Source of the DNA: Benincasa hispida
Lineage: Eukaryota > Streptophyta > Magnoliopsida > Cucurbitales > Cucurbitaceae
Assembly: GCF_009727055.1 (NCBI RefSeq)
Contig: NC_052351.1
Location: 5,658,183 to 5,722,182 of the forward strand
Direction: 5' to 3'
Length of the DNA: 64,000 bases
Part shown: piece after piece, positions 1 to 12,794 of the stretch
Numbering within the stretch: the first letter of the stretch is position 1
How the letters are laid out: each line of letters begins with the position of its first letter
The notes under the pieces: model-generated
Databases searched by the model: none
What the model was told of the DNA's origin: nothing
What the model saw: only the letters and a program-made list of their open reading frames with translations
Position numbers and translations under genes: made by a program

Positions 1-725
1 TGATACTAACTATAACAATTCGACTTTCTACTACACTTCCAAGACGCTACTACATGCATGCATAAGCTTGGCAATGTATATTTCCCAAGAAAAATTTAAT
101 GAAAGGGACAAGACTTTTATTTCTAAAATAATAATGTCATACACTGTTTGGGGCACTCATGACTCTAATATAGAATAAATTAAATAAACCAATAAATTAA
201 CGAATGAACAAGCGAATTAACCAAAAGTTTTAAATGCTAGATCTCTAACCTAAATGATAACTAGCAGAAATGCCAATTATTATAAGTTTTTTATTTAGAA
301 TTATGAGGGCTAACAGGTACACAGTGATAATACTTAGAATTTGTGAAAAATTGAGTTTTGCGTCGATAAGCACCTTAAACCTCACTGACCCAATATTATG
401 CGTTATTCTATGCCAAAGTGTCTATTTTTGTAGCTATCACAAGAATCAAACGCATGCGTTTGTAATAAGCAATCACAGACAAATGCATGCACTGAAGCCA
501 GGTGACCGCAAAAGACGTACGCAGACGGCAACCCCATGCATCCAACGCATGGAAGTTGCAGTAATCGCATGCGTCCAACGCATGGAGAACGTGGTGAACA
601 AATAGAGATTGCGGCCACGGAGTGACAACCATAATAGAAGATCGTAAGATGGGTAGAACACGTTGATAACTTCAGCTAAATTCAGCTCGGACGCATACTT
701 TGGGAGTAACAACAAGATAAGGCGA
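1..725. other. Non-genic, repeat-like DNA
   Basis: No coding region is supportable here. From about 450 to 600 the sequence is rich in GCATGCG and CCAACGCATGG words, the same vocabulary seen in the Ty3-type LTR copies at 12.8-18.8 kb and in the solo LTR at 54.3-56.8 kb. It is probably degraded retroelement sequence joining the LTR-like block that follows. Short ORFs on both strands do not resemble any family. Confidence 0.4.
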
Positions 726-2453
726 TGTGACAACGCCCATACCGCGACAAAAGCAGCAGTGAGCCATACCTCCATCATTATAGCTGTCAGCGTCCAAGTT
801 CTATAAATAGTCCTTGAGACCTTCATTTTGAGACATCTGAGCTTCTGCCTCAAGGCAGAAGTTTGTGATCATAGCTGAGAGCTTGAAAGAGATTTCCAGT
901 GAGAATTCTTCATCTCCACAGCCCAGGCCGAGTGACGATCGGAGCATTCGCCGGAGATAGAGCTCAAGAGAGACATCTCCACCATTCAGCCATGGCACCA
1001 CCGACAGCTTTGACGCAGAGTCCTTCATCTCCCTTCTAATCTCTGTATTGTATTACATTTTAACTTAAGATATTAAGATATTTTGTAATCAATGCAAATC
1101 TTACTTCCTTCATTCCCGTTTTCTTCATCATCATGCGTTAGTGAGGTTTGTTGCCCGCATAACAAGAGCCAAAATCTCAAGGAAATTTCTAAGTACTTGA
1201 TCTACAGCTAGGTATGGTTTGAGTGAAGGTCTTCTAGGGGAAGGCTAAACGCAAAGCTTGATTAAGAGTTGGTCTCAAAAGAGAGATCAATGTAGTAGCT
1301 AAATATATGCTTTTGTGTCCACAGGATTGACACCATTGCTAGAAGCATATCCACCTTTAAGGAGTTGCCCTAAAGTAGTGAGTGACTAAGTATTTATAAT
1401 GTTTTTAAAGAAACTATGATTTTAAGAAAGATTATTCTCATGCTAGCTATTTTACAAAGTAGTTTTTTCAAGCAAACTATGAGTTTATGTTTTCAAACGC
1501 ATGCCATGTATGAAATTATGTTGTAAAACTATTTTTGTGTGTTCAGATACACAAAGCATGCGTTAGTACCTTTATAAAGACATGTTTCCATGTGTTTAGC
1601 TTTACATGCTTTAAAGAGTAAGTCATAGTATGACTAGTGTTACTTTAAGCTCGATACTGAAGGATATTGAGAAGGTATCCGAACAGCTCGATACTGAAGG
1701 ACATCGAGAAGGTACCTGAGCAATAGTACCTAAGGTATGACGGTACTTAGTTATAACCACGTGCACATAGGTAGTTTGACATCGAGGGATTGAGCAAAAG
1801 GGTTCTCTCTTGACTAAGGAATTGATGTTGGGACTTAACCATAACAGGGTTACTCTCAACTGAGAATCAGTTTAATGTTTTACGATGAAAACAATTTTAC
1901 ATGTTTAATGCTTGGAAAATGTTTACATTTCAGTACAAGGTTACTGTAAAGTTTATATTTCAGTACAAGGTTACTGTAAAGATTTATGTTTCAGTATGAT
2001 CTCTTTATTGAGACTTATGCATGAGAATCAGTTTTCTTTCTTAAGTCACTCAATGGTCTAGTAAGCTCACTCCATTTTTCAAATGTTTTCTTTTCCCAGG
2101 TAGCGGTCAAATCCTCCGAAGATAGCTCTACATCTGCTCTGCCACTCAAAGGCAGAAGTTCTAGTAACTCGTCTGCTAGGTGGTTACTGTAAATATTTGT
2201 ACACATGTTGTAGTTGTTTCATGTAGGGACTAAGTTTGGGAGTTGGGACTTATAGACTTGTATTGTAATCTCTGTAAATGTTTTATGTTTAATGGTTTTA
2301 TTTGGCCTTAGTGGCAGCCGCTGTGTTTGAGATTGCATGTTGTTATCAAATTATTTAAAAAGAGTTAGTATGCAGTAAGTGTCATAAAAGGGTTAATAAT
2401 TATTGCAGTCATGTCCTTTCCTAGGCTAAGAGAGTAGTCTGAGAAGGGGTGTG
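726..2453 (+). mobile_element. Solo LTR-like remnant, Ty3-type
   Basis: The block starts near TGTGACAACGCCC and ends in GAAGGGGTGTGACA, which fits an LTR with TGT...ACA edges. A TATA-like TCTATAAATAG lies near 800. The 3' half (about 1620-2200) shares an order of words with the block at 19471-21742: GATACTGAAGG with AGAAGGTATCC, CCACGTGCACATAGGTAG, AAGTCACTCA, CAGGTAGCG and CTGCTCTGCCACT. No internal coding domain, primer-binding site or partner LTR is visible, so a solo LTR is the simplest reading. The left edge is uncertain. Confidence 0.5.
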
Positions 2454-3457
2454 ACAGTACATGACTTAATAAAAATACTAATAGTCATTATCAGTCTAAC
2501 GTAGTTCAAAACAATCCTCAAAATACATCCATCATTCAGATACCACAATATTCACATACAATCATAATTTATGTGGCATAAAACATAGGCCTCCGTAACC
2601 CTCTCAACAATCCAACATAGTAAGTCATAACAGTTCAACCCAACATACAGAATCATGCTTTCAATACAATCACATACTTAATAACAACTCGAGTTTAAGG
2701 GCGAACCGGTAGTGAAGTGCTTACCTCAAGTTTAGATACACAATTCAATTCAAGCACACTAACCACCAAGTTCCACACACTTTGAATTGAATCATAAAGC
2801 ACAAATCATAAATTATTTTTAACACTTAGCTTCAAATTCTAGATCACAAATTTATTCAACAAAAATTTAAACCACTTACCCAACACATGGCTTCTTCCAA
2901 ACCCACTCCAACACTTCAATTGAGCAGCCTAATCTAAACATACACCAATATCAAGGATTTAATATCAAATTACAACAACATAACACAGTCCACAACAACT
3001 ACAAAAATATATTTTCTCACTTTAATCTCAATAATTAAGATTTCAACAATTAATTCCATTTTTTTCACCAAAATTAATTTAAATTGATTTATCCCTCCAA
3101 AATAAATAGATTACAAATCTCTAAAATGTGAAATCTAAATCTAAATAAATCAAGATAAAGTTTACAAAAATGGAAAAATTCCATAATATAAAAGAGTTTA
3201 TAAAAAAGAAAAGAAAAGAAAAGAAATTATTCCTTAACTAAATTAAAAAAAAAAAAAAAAAGAGTAAGAAAATGAATAGGATAAAAACTCGTGGCACAAT
3301 ACAGTTAGGCCACGTAGCTGGCGGTCACATCAGCCCAGAACAGTTTTACGGGAAATTTTTTACCACTACAACTTCTTGCTACATTTCAGTTGTAGGGTGC
3401 CGCTAACTCAGATCATTGTCCGCCATTGAACTTCTCTTTCTTTCTTCCCTCTGCCCA
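2454..3457. other. AT-rich upstream region of the glycosyltransferase gene
   Basis: No gene is seen. There is an (AAAAG)n run near 3208-3226 and a poly-A run near 3245-3260. From about 3400 the sequence becomes CT-rich (CTTCTCTTTCTTTCTTCC), typical of a plant 5' leader, and it probably holds the promoter and 5' UTR of the following gene. I could not pick a convincing TATA box. Confidence 0.4.
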
Positions 3458-3490
3458 ATGTTGTCTCTCTTCTGCAATTTCTACCTGTAA
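3458..3490 (+). promoter_or_regulatory. Upstream ORF (10 codons) before the glycosyltransferase start
   Basis: An ATG at 3458 opens a ten-codon frame (MLSLFCNFYL) ending in TAA at 3488-3490, only six bases before the main ATG at 3497. If the transcript begins upstream of 3458, ribosomes would meet this frame first. The sequence does not show the transcription start, so a regulatory role is only an inference. Confidence 0.35.
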
Positions 3491-3496
3491 AATAAA

Positions 3497-6400
3497 ATGC
3501 TGCGGAACCTTCAGACACGTCGTCGCGGTTCCTGTGGCGCCTACTTTTGCGCCTTCGCCGCCGCTTTGCTGCTTCTATTTTCAGTCTCCCTCCTCTACAC
3601 TCGCCTTTCTCGCTCTCAGTCACACACGTACTCTCCTCACATGTATCCAAAATCCCTAGGCAACATTCTGGTCTCTGATTCAGATGACGACAGCGACATT
3701 GTTTTGGGCACTACTACCACCGACGAGGACAAGATCGATGAGCTCGATTTTGTGGATGAGGACCTCCAATCTAGGGCATCTGGCGACGAGGATTTGGGAG
3801 AGGATGAAGATCAATCTGATCAGGTCAGGGTTTCTGGATTTTATTTTGACCATGTTAGTGGGGCTATTAGGAAGATTTTTGATAACAAACGTTCGATCGA
3901 AGATTGGTCTGATGACACTTCTGGTTTTCCTATCGGATTAGGTGAAGAAGATCGCAGTAAAGCTGCGTTTGGCTCTGATGATGTGCCGGTTGATGAAGAG
4001 GTGAGGAGGAAAGCAAGTGAAATGACTGGGATCGAGGACGCGCTTTTGTTAAAGGTGGGTGGAAGTGTTTCGCCCTTAAGAGATGGGTGGGGAGATTGGT
4101 TCGATAAGAAGGGCGATTTTTTGCGGAGGGATAGGATGTTTAAGTCCAACTGGGAAGTCCTGAATCCGCTGAACAATCCCATTTTGCAAGATCCGGATGG
4201 TCTTGGTGTGGCCGCGCTAACAAGAGGTGATCGAATCGTTCAGAAATGGTGGATGAACGAGTTTAAAAGAGTCCCGTTTCTTGTTAACAAGCCGTTAGGC
4301 GTTACACGGAAGGTCTTTAATACGGAAGTAGAAAATGGCAGTGTGGACGCAAGTATCAAGAAGAGCGGGAGCCTAAGTAGTCAGACTGATGTAAACGTAA
4401 TGGACACTGGTAAGGAAACTTTAAACGTGATCGGAACTTCAGATGAACACGCCGGAAATAACCTTTCGAGGAAAAAAGTTATCAATAGGAGTACTAAGAA
4501 CGAGAAGAGTCGGGATAGAAGCGCAGAAAACGCTGATGTAGTAGATAAAGTAGTTTTTACGAAGGATGCAGGATCTAAACTGAGGGTCGTGCCTCAAATT
4601 TTTACTAGTATATATGCAGACGGCAAGCGATGGGGTTATTATCCTGGTCTATATCCGCATCTGTCATTTTCTCATTTTATGGATGCATTCTTCAAGAAAA
4701 ATAAATGCGATATGAGAGTTTTTATGGTTTGGAACTCACCTCCTTGGATGTTCGGTGTTCGGCATCAACGTGGGCTAGAGAGCGTGTTCTCGCATCATCA
4801 AAATGCATGCGTTGTTATTTTCTCGGAGACAATTGAGCTTGATTTCTTCAAAGATAACTTTGTGAAAAATGGGTACTTATCCTATGAAATTCTTTCAAAT
4901 TCACTCACATTTTATTTTTGTGATTAACTGCAATATTTGTTCAACAGTTACAAAGTTGCGGTTGCTATGCCAAATCTTGATGAATTACTGAAGGATACAC
5001 CAACCCATAAATTTGCTTCTATCTGGTTTGAATGGAAAAAGACAAAGTTCTATTCTACTCATTACAGTGAGCTTGTTCGTTTGGCTGCTTTATACAAGTA
5101 AGCCTTCTCTATCTAACCCTAATTTCCATTTTTTCTATTGAGATATTTATGAATACAACCTTTCTTGGTATAACGTGGTTTGTGCTTCGTCCGTTAATTT
5201 AAGTCAGCAGTCCTGTTTCTTGCCAAATGACACTGGTCAAGAAAAACCTCAGGCATGTCCTTATTCCAAATATTATTAAACGATATTTCATTTTGAAGGG
5301 TCAAGAGTCAATTACTTAATATCATATAGTATTTATCATTTCTGAAAGGCTAAATATATGATTTGGTACGACTGAATTGAAACTTTTCAAACATGGGGAT
5401 TAAATAGAAAAGAATATCTGAACACTAGGAACCTTTTTAGAAAAAGTCAGAAGGTCCTAAATACTTTGTTAGGCAAGGAGATGCTCCATCCACATTCTGT
5501 TTATCGGTTTCTTTATGTCAAGCCTTCTGTTGATGTTATCAGGTCATAATCATTGGTGCTCTTCTACTTGTAACCCCTAACAAGAAAAGGCAAACTCACA
5601 AATCATCGTCCAATCTCCTAATGTGAGAATCTACATGTTTATGAGGGTTGTGTGTGTGCATGTTTTTGTGCATTGAAGAGAATGCAGTACCTGGGCTTAA
5701 TTGCCTGTGAGGTTGGATTATATGGTTTGGAAGACAATTTCTCCGGGAAAGAGGGCCAAGAACTACCTGAGTAAATTTTAGTGAATTTTGGCAATCATCT
5801 TTGTTATGGCAAAGGCTTGTCTGAATTTTGTCCAGACTTTTGATAGCGTATTTAATTTTTTTGATTGAGCATTTACGTTACAAATTTGTTCTGTTTTCCA
5901 GGTATGGTGGAATCTATCTTGATTCTGACATTGTAGTCTTGAAACCTCTATCTTCGCTTCACAATTCTGTTGGGATGGAGAATCAGCTTGCTGGAAGTTC
6001 TTTGAATGGGGCAGTAATGGCATTTAGAAGGCATAGGTATGTGGCAGTTTAAAAGGCATCGGTTCTCAGGCAATTCATATTCTGCTTAGGAATCATCTAT
6101 GTTATTATAACAGATGAAATTTTCTTCTCTGAAACCATAGTGGTTGATAACATCTTTGACTAGTCTAACTTGAATTTACATGTTTTTGTTTGGGGAAAAA
6201 ACATTTTTATGATATAGAAAAAAAGGGGGGGAAAATGACTACATAAACCTAACCACTTCCCAATAAAACTACCAATAGCATACTTACAAAAATGTCTAGA
6301 GACTAACACCCACAAGAAGACATTAAACCTCTTCACCTCTTTTAATTCTATTGTTTCTCTTGCCTGCCTGCCTTAACACTTTGCCCTCCTCCCTAAAGGG

Positions 6401-9400
6401 AGGATGCAAAAGCACCTCCTCCAACATACAAAAAGAAAAGATTGAGGGATCAAATGTTTGGCACGAGAGAAAATTGAAATAGATTTGACTTGGAAAATTA
6501 ATGTCTTAGCTTTAGAACTATCGAAGGTTAAGAGAATACTCCCATCATGTATATGAACAGAGGTTCTGAAATATAACATACCTTAAACGTTTCCACTTTT
6601 GATGCACCCCGTTGTATAGAAATTCATGTCATATATGCTTATGAGAGCTATTAATGGTTAAAGGTTTACTCCCACTATCTATATATGTACACGAAGGTCC
6701 TGAAATACGTTTTCAAAATTGTTTTCTGCTCTGCTCAAATCTTCAAGGAAAAGCAATCATCCCTGAACATGTGATGCGATGGGATACCATTTCTTTGCTG
6801 GAACTCTAAACAGTTCCACAAAGTAACTTCTTAGCAATCTAAGGTAGTTGCCCAAACATGCCTCAGTGCGTTGATAGTCCCCAAGGAGAGATTAGAGGTG
6901 ATTTAGAACAGGGGAGAGAAGTTATAAATGCATTCTTTGACACCTCGTGTAGCAAACCTACTTGGGCTACAAGAATGCATAGTCTTTTTTTTCCTTCTTT
7001 AATCTGAAGATATATCTTCGTAGTCATTAGACCAAGTCGACAAGAAAACAATATTTAAGCAACATTAATGATAATGATTAATATATTGACTAGTGTTGTT
7101 GTATATAATTGTTGTCATGTTATTTGTACAGTTTTTTTCATTTAAAAGGTAGATTGTTCTGTATTTACTTCTAGCAACTATGTTATAGAAGTATTTGATA
7201 GGTTCCTTTTTTAGAAAGAAAATGTATTTGATAGGTTGAGGGAACTGTCAATTGTTTCTCCACGTTGTCAAACACTTCATTGAGCAGCACACAGTGCCCA
7301 CATTTGTCTTACGTATATGATTAGCTTGGATTTTCTTTTGAGCTATACATTTGTTTCTTCTCTGCAGCCCCTTCATAATGGAGTGTCTGAAAGAATACTA
7401 TTCGACTTATGATGATAGAGGTTTTAGATGGAATGGGGCTGAGCTCTTGACAAGAGTTGCAAAGAGGTTTTCCAGCGAAGTGCCTTCAGAACAGTTTGAG
7501 TTGAATGTGCAGCCGTCTTTTGTATTTTTTCCCATTGCTTCACAGAATATCACTAGGTAATTTCCAATTAAATTTGCTTATCTTATGCCTTATATATGAA
7601 TATATATATTATTAACATCCTGAATCTGAGTCTCTAACATTATACACACACACATATAAAGCCACATTTTAGTTAAAAGATAAAGTATGTGAAAACTTCC
7701 AAGGAATTACCAAAACAGTGGTCGGATTGATATGCACTGTTTAGCAAACAGTAAGCCGGAATTGGCTGATCACCCTACAAAAGTTTCAGCCAATTTGAGA
7801 GGGTTGAGTTTCTCTACCAAACAATATGCCTTTTCCAAAATAACCGCCTTACATCCCCCTCTGCTTCTTAATAAGGTTCTCTAACAAACTGCTTACCCCT
7901 ATCCTTTCCACCCCTTACGTACCTATTTCCAATAGAAAACTCAAGAACATCTCCAGTAGAGTAGAGCTTTCTTTGTCATGAAATATTATAGTGTATCTCA
8001 TCCCAAATCTTCCACAATACAACCCGGAATCAAGCTAGAGAGTTGTGGTTTCGTAGCCTTGAAAGGATGATTAATGAACAGCATTCTGATCCAATCATGA
8101 GAAAGATTCTCGAAGAAAACCATCCTCTACTACAGAGTTCATATCTCTTTTGGTTCTATATATATGTGGGTAGCCTTTAAAGAACTTTAGTTAAATTAAA
8201 GCTTCCCTGTCACTGATCTATGGACAAAGACTCGTCTCCGCTTAATCAATCAATGATCTTTTGTATAATGAATCATTCCTTTTTACAAAATGAAAAAGAT
8301 TGATCCTATGTATATTTACTATACTACATTTACACTCCGTATTGGAGCTTGTATTTCTTGAGCATTAGTCTTTTTCATTTTTTTGAATAAAGTTTCGTTT
8401 CTTGTTATAAAAGAAGATCAAAAGAATGAAATTAGGTTCAAATAAGTAAATCTGTCAGGGTTAAAGAAGGGTAGGGGAACACAAGATTTTGAGTCTTGTG
8501 TATGTATTTCACCCATCACCACCAAGCCAAGACATTTTAATTATATCCCTGGTAGATGAATCTATTCTAATTTCAGCAAATTCTTAGAGTTTTAGGGTGG
8601 GATGGACATGGTAATGCTTTCTACATCTCGGGGTATAATGATAAATTGAGAAGTTGATTGGTGTTCTTTATGATCTCCATCTCGTATGCATCTCACCATG
8701 GAAACGTGAGGAAAAGAAACTAAAATGCTTATAATGGTGTATGTGATTTGCTGATTTGTGAGTTTAAGAGATTGGATGTCTCGAGAATGGCCTTTAAAAA
8801 CTAGCTGAGTTTGCCTGGCGTCTTTAGAACGAGATGGATCTTTTGGGACATCAATCACTCCCTTTTCTTCGCTTCATCCCACAGCATCGATAGTCCACTG
8901 ATGCATTGAATAATTCCAGCTCCGCCCCACCCAACATTCTTGGAAATCTACATCATCTTTCCTGTCTATCTACCTTCCGTGTTTTTTTTATTCTTGCAAG
9001 GACAAAATTTCTGCGAGAAGTGTTTAGGAGATTTACTCGTTCCCTAGGTCTCCACTGTTCATCTAATTATTTTCTTGAAAATCTGACAGCTCTTCTGCCA
9101 TGATTCGACAATTTGTTGTTAGTTGTGGAGATCATGTTCTTTAACTCCTCAACCGCCGTTACTTTCTTGGGGACTGTTTGGAATCAAATGGTGTACAAGT
9201 GCTTAAAACATATATACATACATACATACCTAGAGTGTATATATATATATATATTCACTTGGAAACACTTTTTAAGCACACTTTAAAGTTATATTTCAAG
9301 TAGGCACACTTGAGCCGTTTCTCCCTACATGTTTTGAAATTTGATTACTTGAACCGTCTGTTGTGGAACTTAGCTTATTCCAGTTTGTATTAGTAACTTT

Positions 9401-9620
9401 TATTTCTTGTGGAATCAACTATATTGGAAATAGATACTTTGCGGCACCAGCAAGTGCAACCGAAAAAGCTCAACAGGAGGGTTTGCTGAAGAAAATCTTG
9501 AAAGAGTCGGTGACATTTCATTTCTGGAACAGCGTGACATATTCCCTCATTCCCGAGTCCGAGAGCCTCGTGAGCAGACTCCTCGAACATACTTGTATCA
9601 GATGTTTCGATGTATTGTGA
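3497..9620 (+). CDS. Alpha-1,4-glycosyltransferase family protein (At4g19900-like), Golgi type II membrane protein
   Basis: Five exons join in frame with GT-AG borders: 3497-4872, 4948-5097, 5902-6036, 7368-7556 and 9434-9620, giving 678 residues. Residues 1-12 are basic, and about 13-36 form one membrane segment (FAAALLLLFSVSLLY), the layout of a type II Golgi glycosyltransferase. An acidic, Asp/Glu-rich stem follows to about residue 120. The catalytic part starts near residue 370. The sugar-binding DXD motif is YLDSDIVVL, with DSD at residues 516-518, encoded by exon 3. Exons 4 and 5 encode the C-terminal alpha-1,4-glycosyltransferase (Gb3 synthase-type) domain, including ECLKEYYSTYDDRG and LTFHFWNS-like VTFHFWNSVT. 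Family members transfer a sugar from a nucleotide sugar; the plant acceptor is not known to me. The start is the first ATG in frame ahead of the membrane segment. Introns of 0.8-1.9 kb are AT-rich. Confidence 0.9.
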
Positions 9621-10589
9621 ATTTCTCTATCTAGACACCTAATATTTCCCGGAAGTGATCAAAGTAAGAGCATAGTTGATCGAGTTTTTGTAACTTAATA
9701 GTGTGGTTGGGCTTGGCATAGCAATTCTATTTCTTTGATCCTCGTGCTTTTAGATACATCCATATTAGGTGGATCCGTGTTTTCAGCCCTCTTTTATTTT
9801 TTTTATTTTTTTTATTTTTTTTTATTTGCAACTCTGTTTTGTATACGTGTACACATTTAACCATCTTTTGCTCTGTGCTCTTATTTCCATTATATATATA
9901 TATATATATTAAGCAACGTGTGAGGAGTTCTTCCGACCTAGCTTACACCAATAGCCATTTTCTAAAAATAATTGTACTTTTGCAAAGGTAAATTAATAAT
10001 TATTATTGACTTGTAATCCAGAAAAGGTTCCATCAAGGTTGAAAGGGTGAATTTTGTTTTGAAATTGATGAGCGGAAGAATGAATATCGAGAAATAATAA
10101 TAATGATAATAATAATAAATAAATCTAATAAAAGAAAATTAAAAAATCAAAGTGAAAATTATGAAATTATGAATAGTGGAATACATCACTATTTTCCTCT
10201 TAAAATCATTCTTGTATTCAAATTCATCAAATGTCACTATTTATAGTAATTTGGCAAGTAGGTGGCGGACTTATTTGGACACTAATAATGTGTAAATATA
10301 AGACACATGGATAAAATGCATTAAGCCATATGGAGTAATGAGGGATAAAACATTTGTTCTTTTTAGGACATGAGCAATGGATAGGCCATTTGTTATTTTT
10401 AGGACACTAAGCTTGGGTATTGATGAACATCTATTTTTATTATAATATTTATAATACTTCTCTTGGATGTCTATTATAAATATGAAATATGCTTAAAACC
10501 TTATTAGAAAAAAAACTCAATGGACAAAAACCTAGTGAAGGGAAAAAAATTACATATTTCATATATTTATACTCCTAAATCGGTTTGCT
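9621..10589. other. Intergenic AT-rich DNA with possible copia LTR
   Basis: It contains poly-T runs (9795-9826), a (TA)n run near 9891-9909 and (AAT)n near 10095-10120. From about 10240 to 10580 it resembles the edge of a copia LTR in minus orientation, with AACTCAATGGACAAAAACC and CCTAGTGAAGGG, and it sits where the LTR of the neighbouring RNase H fragment should be. No gene is seen. Confidence 0.35.
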
Positions 10590-11016
10590 CCCCTCTTAGA
10601 AACATCATTTGAGATTTTTGAATCGTCGCATTCCAATCTTGTGCACCAATTTTTCAAAGGTTGCAGTTGGTAAAGTCTGCCAGGTTATCATTTGAACAAA
10701 TTTGTTGTACAGTGATGTCGTCATTTTCTTTAATATCATGAATGTAGAAAAGCTTTGGTAAAATATACTCTGTTCTATCTCCTTTAATATATCTTCCTTT
10801 GATTTGGGTTATGCATGCTGTGTTGTTTTCGTATAATATCTTTGGAAGATTTTTATTAGAAGACAAACTTTATGTTCTACGAATGTGTTGGGTCATTGAT
10901 CTTAGCCATACACATTCTTGAATTGTCTCGTGAATTATAAGAATTTCAGCATGATTTGAGAAAGTAGTCGTAATGGTCTGTTTCACTGATCGTCATGATA
11001 TAGCAATTCTTCCACA
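10590..11016 (-). pseudogene. Ty1/copia RNase H fragment
   Basis: On the minus strand the translation includes ECVWLRSMTQHIR, SNKNLPKILYENNTACI and DDITVQQICSNDNLADF, the C-terminal end of a copia RNase H domain. A stop codon lies between the first two pieces. The N-terminal part of pol is missing because the frame is cut near 11016, where a reverse-oriented copia LTR begins. It is a dead retrotransposon relic. Confidence 0.75.
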
Positions 11017-12791
11017 TGTGAACAGATAACTGTTAGTTTTAACAAATATGAAGCGGAAGAAAATAGAATGATTAAGCACTCTAATTCATCAATTTTAGCT
11101 TTAAATTAAACATATTCATCAAATAATAAAAGGGTTTCACGAATACATGTGTAAATCTTCTTCAAGCTCAAAAATCAGCTACAATCTCCTTCTTTTATGG
11201 TCGTAAACCACCACTAGGACTTCTCTACTATCCTCTAGGAACCTTAGATTGAGTTGTGTGACTCAAAACAAGCTGGAATTGATGAAATTAAGAAGTAGAA
11301 GGTGACTGGTATCTTAAAACTAAAGAACCCTTTCTTCAGCAAAAGCAAAAACCAACTGTTTGCATGCGTTCTTCAACTTAAAAAAATTGTGATTTTATGT
11401 AGGAATACCTTGCAATCAGATTGCATTTACAACACCCAGCTCCTATTTGAATTTGAGGTGGAATTTAGGAAAAGGAATATGACTAAGGTGCTAGCAAGTT
11501 TTTGGGTATTTGAAAAAACCGAATCTTTCAATTATTTTTGAAAACTATTTTCAAAATAAAAATTTAATTTTCAGTTTTAATTCTTTATTAAAGTGAAAAA
11601 AAATTAATTTTACCAAAAATTTAATTCAATTAATTAATTTTTCTAAAAAAAATAATTAATTAAACCATTTAATTAATTCTATTAATTTAATATCAAATAT
11701 TAAATTAATTTAACACCAATTCCACCACCATGAAATCTTATTCATGAAATTAATATTTAAATCATATTTAAATATTAATCGATTCTCCAATTTCGTTTAA
11801 TTCCATAATTAAACGTGTAACTATGTCACATATAATTACTAATTCCCTTAATTCGAATTTGAATGCTTCAAATTAACTTATCACTCTATTATAAAGCTTA
11901 TTCCATTTGTGAGCTAGTAGGGGGACCTAATGGACCTACAGATCACGGGCTCTAACGATCCGAGATTAATTGGCTAAACTCTTTAAACTGAATTAACCCT
12001 CATTCATCAACTACCAGGTCATTCCAATAAAGTTCAGTAGTTGCACTCCCCTCACTGTAGATATATTGTATCCACTCGATATAACCATGATTAGTAAGTT
12101 AACCATTCATAGGTTGTTCGTAATAACGGTTGGGTCAATAGTTGTTTTACCTGCGAGATTACCTCTTGTTTCTTAAGTTCCATTGATTCTCTGATGGACA
12201 ATTGGTTTGAGATCCAATCAACAAACCGAATCCCTCTCGGGCCAATGAGACGGTGGGGTCCCTTATTCAAGACCCGGAGTCAGTACTTAAGGGAACAACC
12301 TCTCTACTAACCCTAAAAGCGGGTAAGAGCGAATTTCATCTTGCACCCTATGTTCCAAATTATCTACCCAGTCTTACCCTTGAAATGGGGACTTATTGAT
12401 CCAACCCTCACTCATGCAAATCTAAGGATAATACTGGATAAACAGAACTTCATAGTTAGCTCAGGATTAAGTTAAGTAACCTAGGTCATCGCTTTGAAAT
12501 AGTCATTCTTAACCAGTAAATAGCATTAATAAGAGTGACTTATTTCTTAGTTTGATCTTATGCAGACTCATTGCACAGGATGCCCCCACTCCTCATGTCA
12601 CTATATGAATGAATCAGGATCACTTCATTTGTAGTACTTTACAACAAAATGTAACAACTACAGAGTGGATCGCATCCTATAGTGTTACCAGAATAAGGTA
12701 CCCAACCTTATTCGTATACTATATACCATTTTGGCTATTTATTGAACTTGATCATCTCTTATGTCTCCACATAAAGTTCGAGTATTCATGT
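11017..12791 (-). mobile_element. Truncated copia LTR, reverse orientation
   Basis: Read on the minus strand this matches the LTRs at 22332-24253 and 34315-36227 in word order. Shared items are the end block with CGCTT and AGAGTGCTTAAT, the AT-rich TTTAATTAATT stretch, the CTAGTAGGGGGACC block, the sentence-like run around 12100-12470, and finally ACTCGAACTTTATGTGG. The match stops at 12791, about 165 bp short of the expected LTR start, where a Ty3-type LTR takes over. No second LTR of this copy is visible. It appears to interrupt the RNase H fragment on its left. Confidence 0.65.
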
Positions 12792-12794
12792 AAT

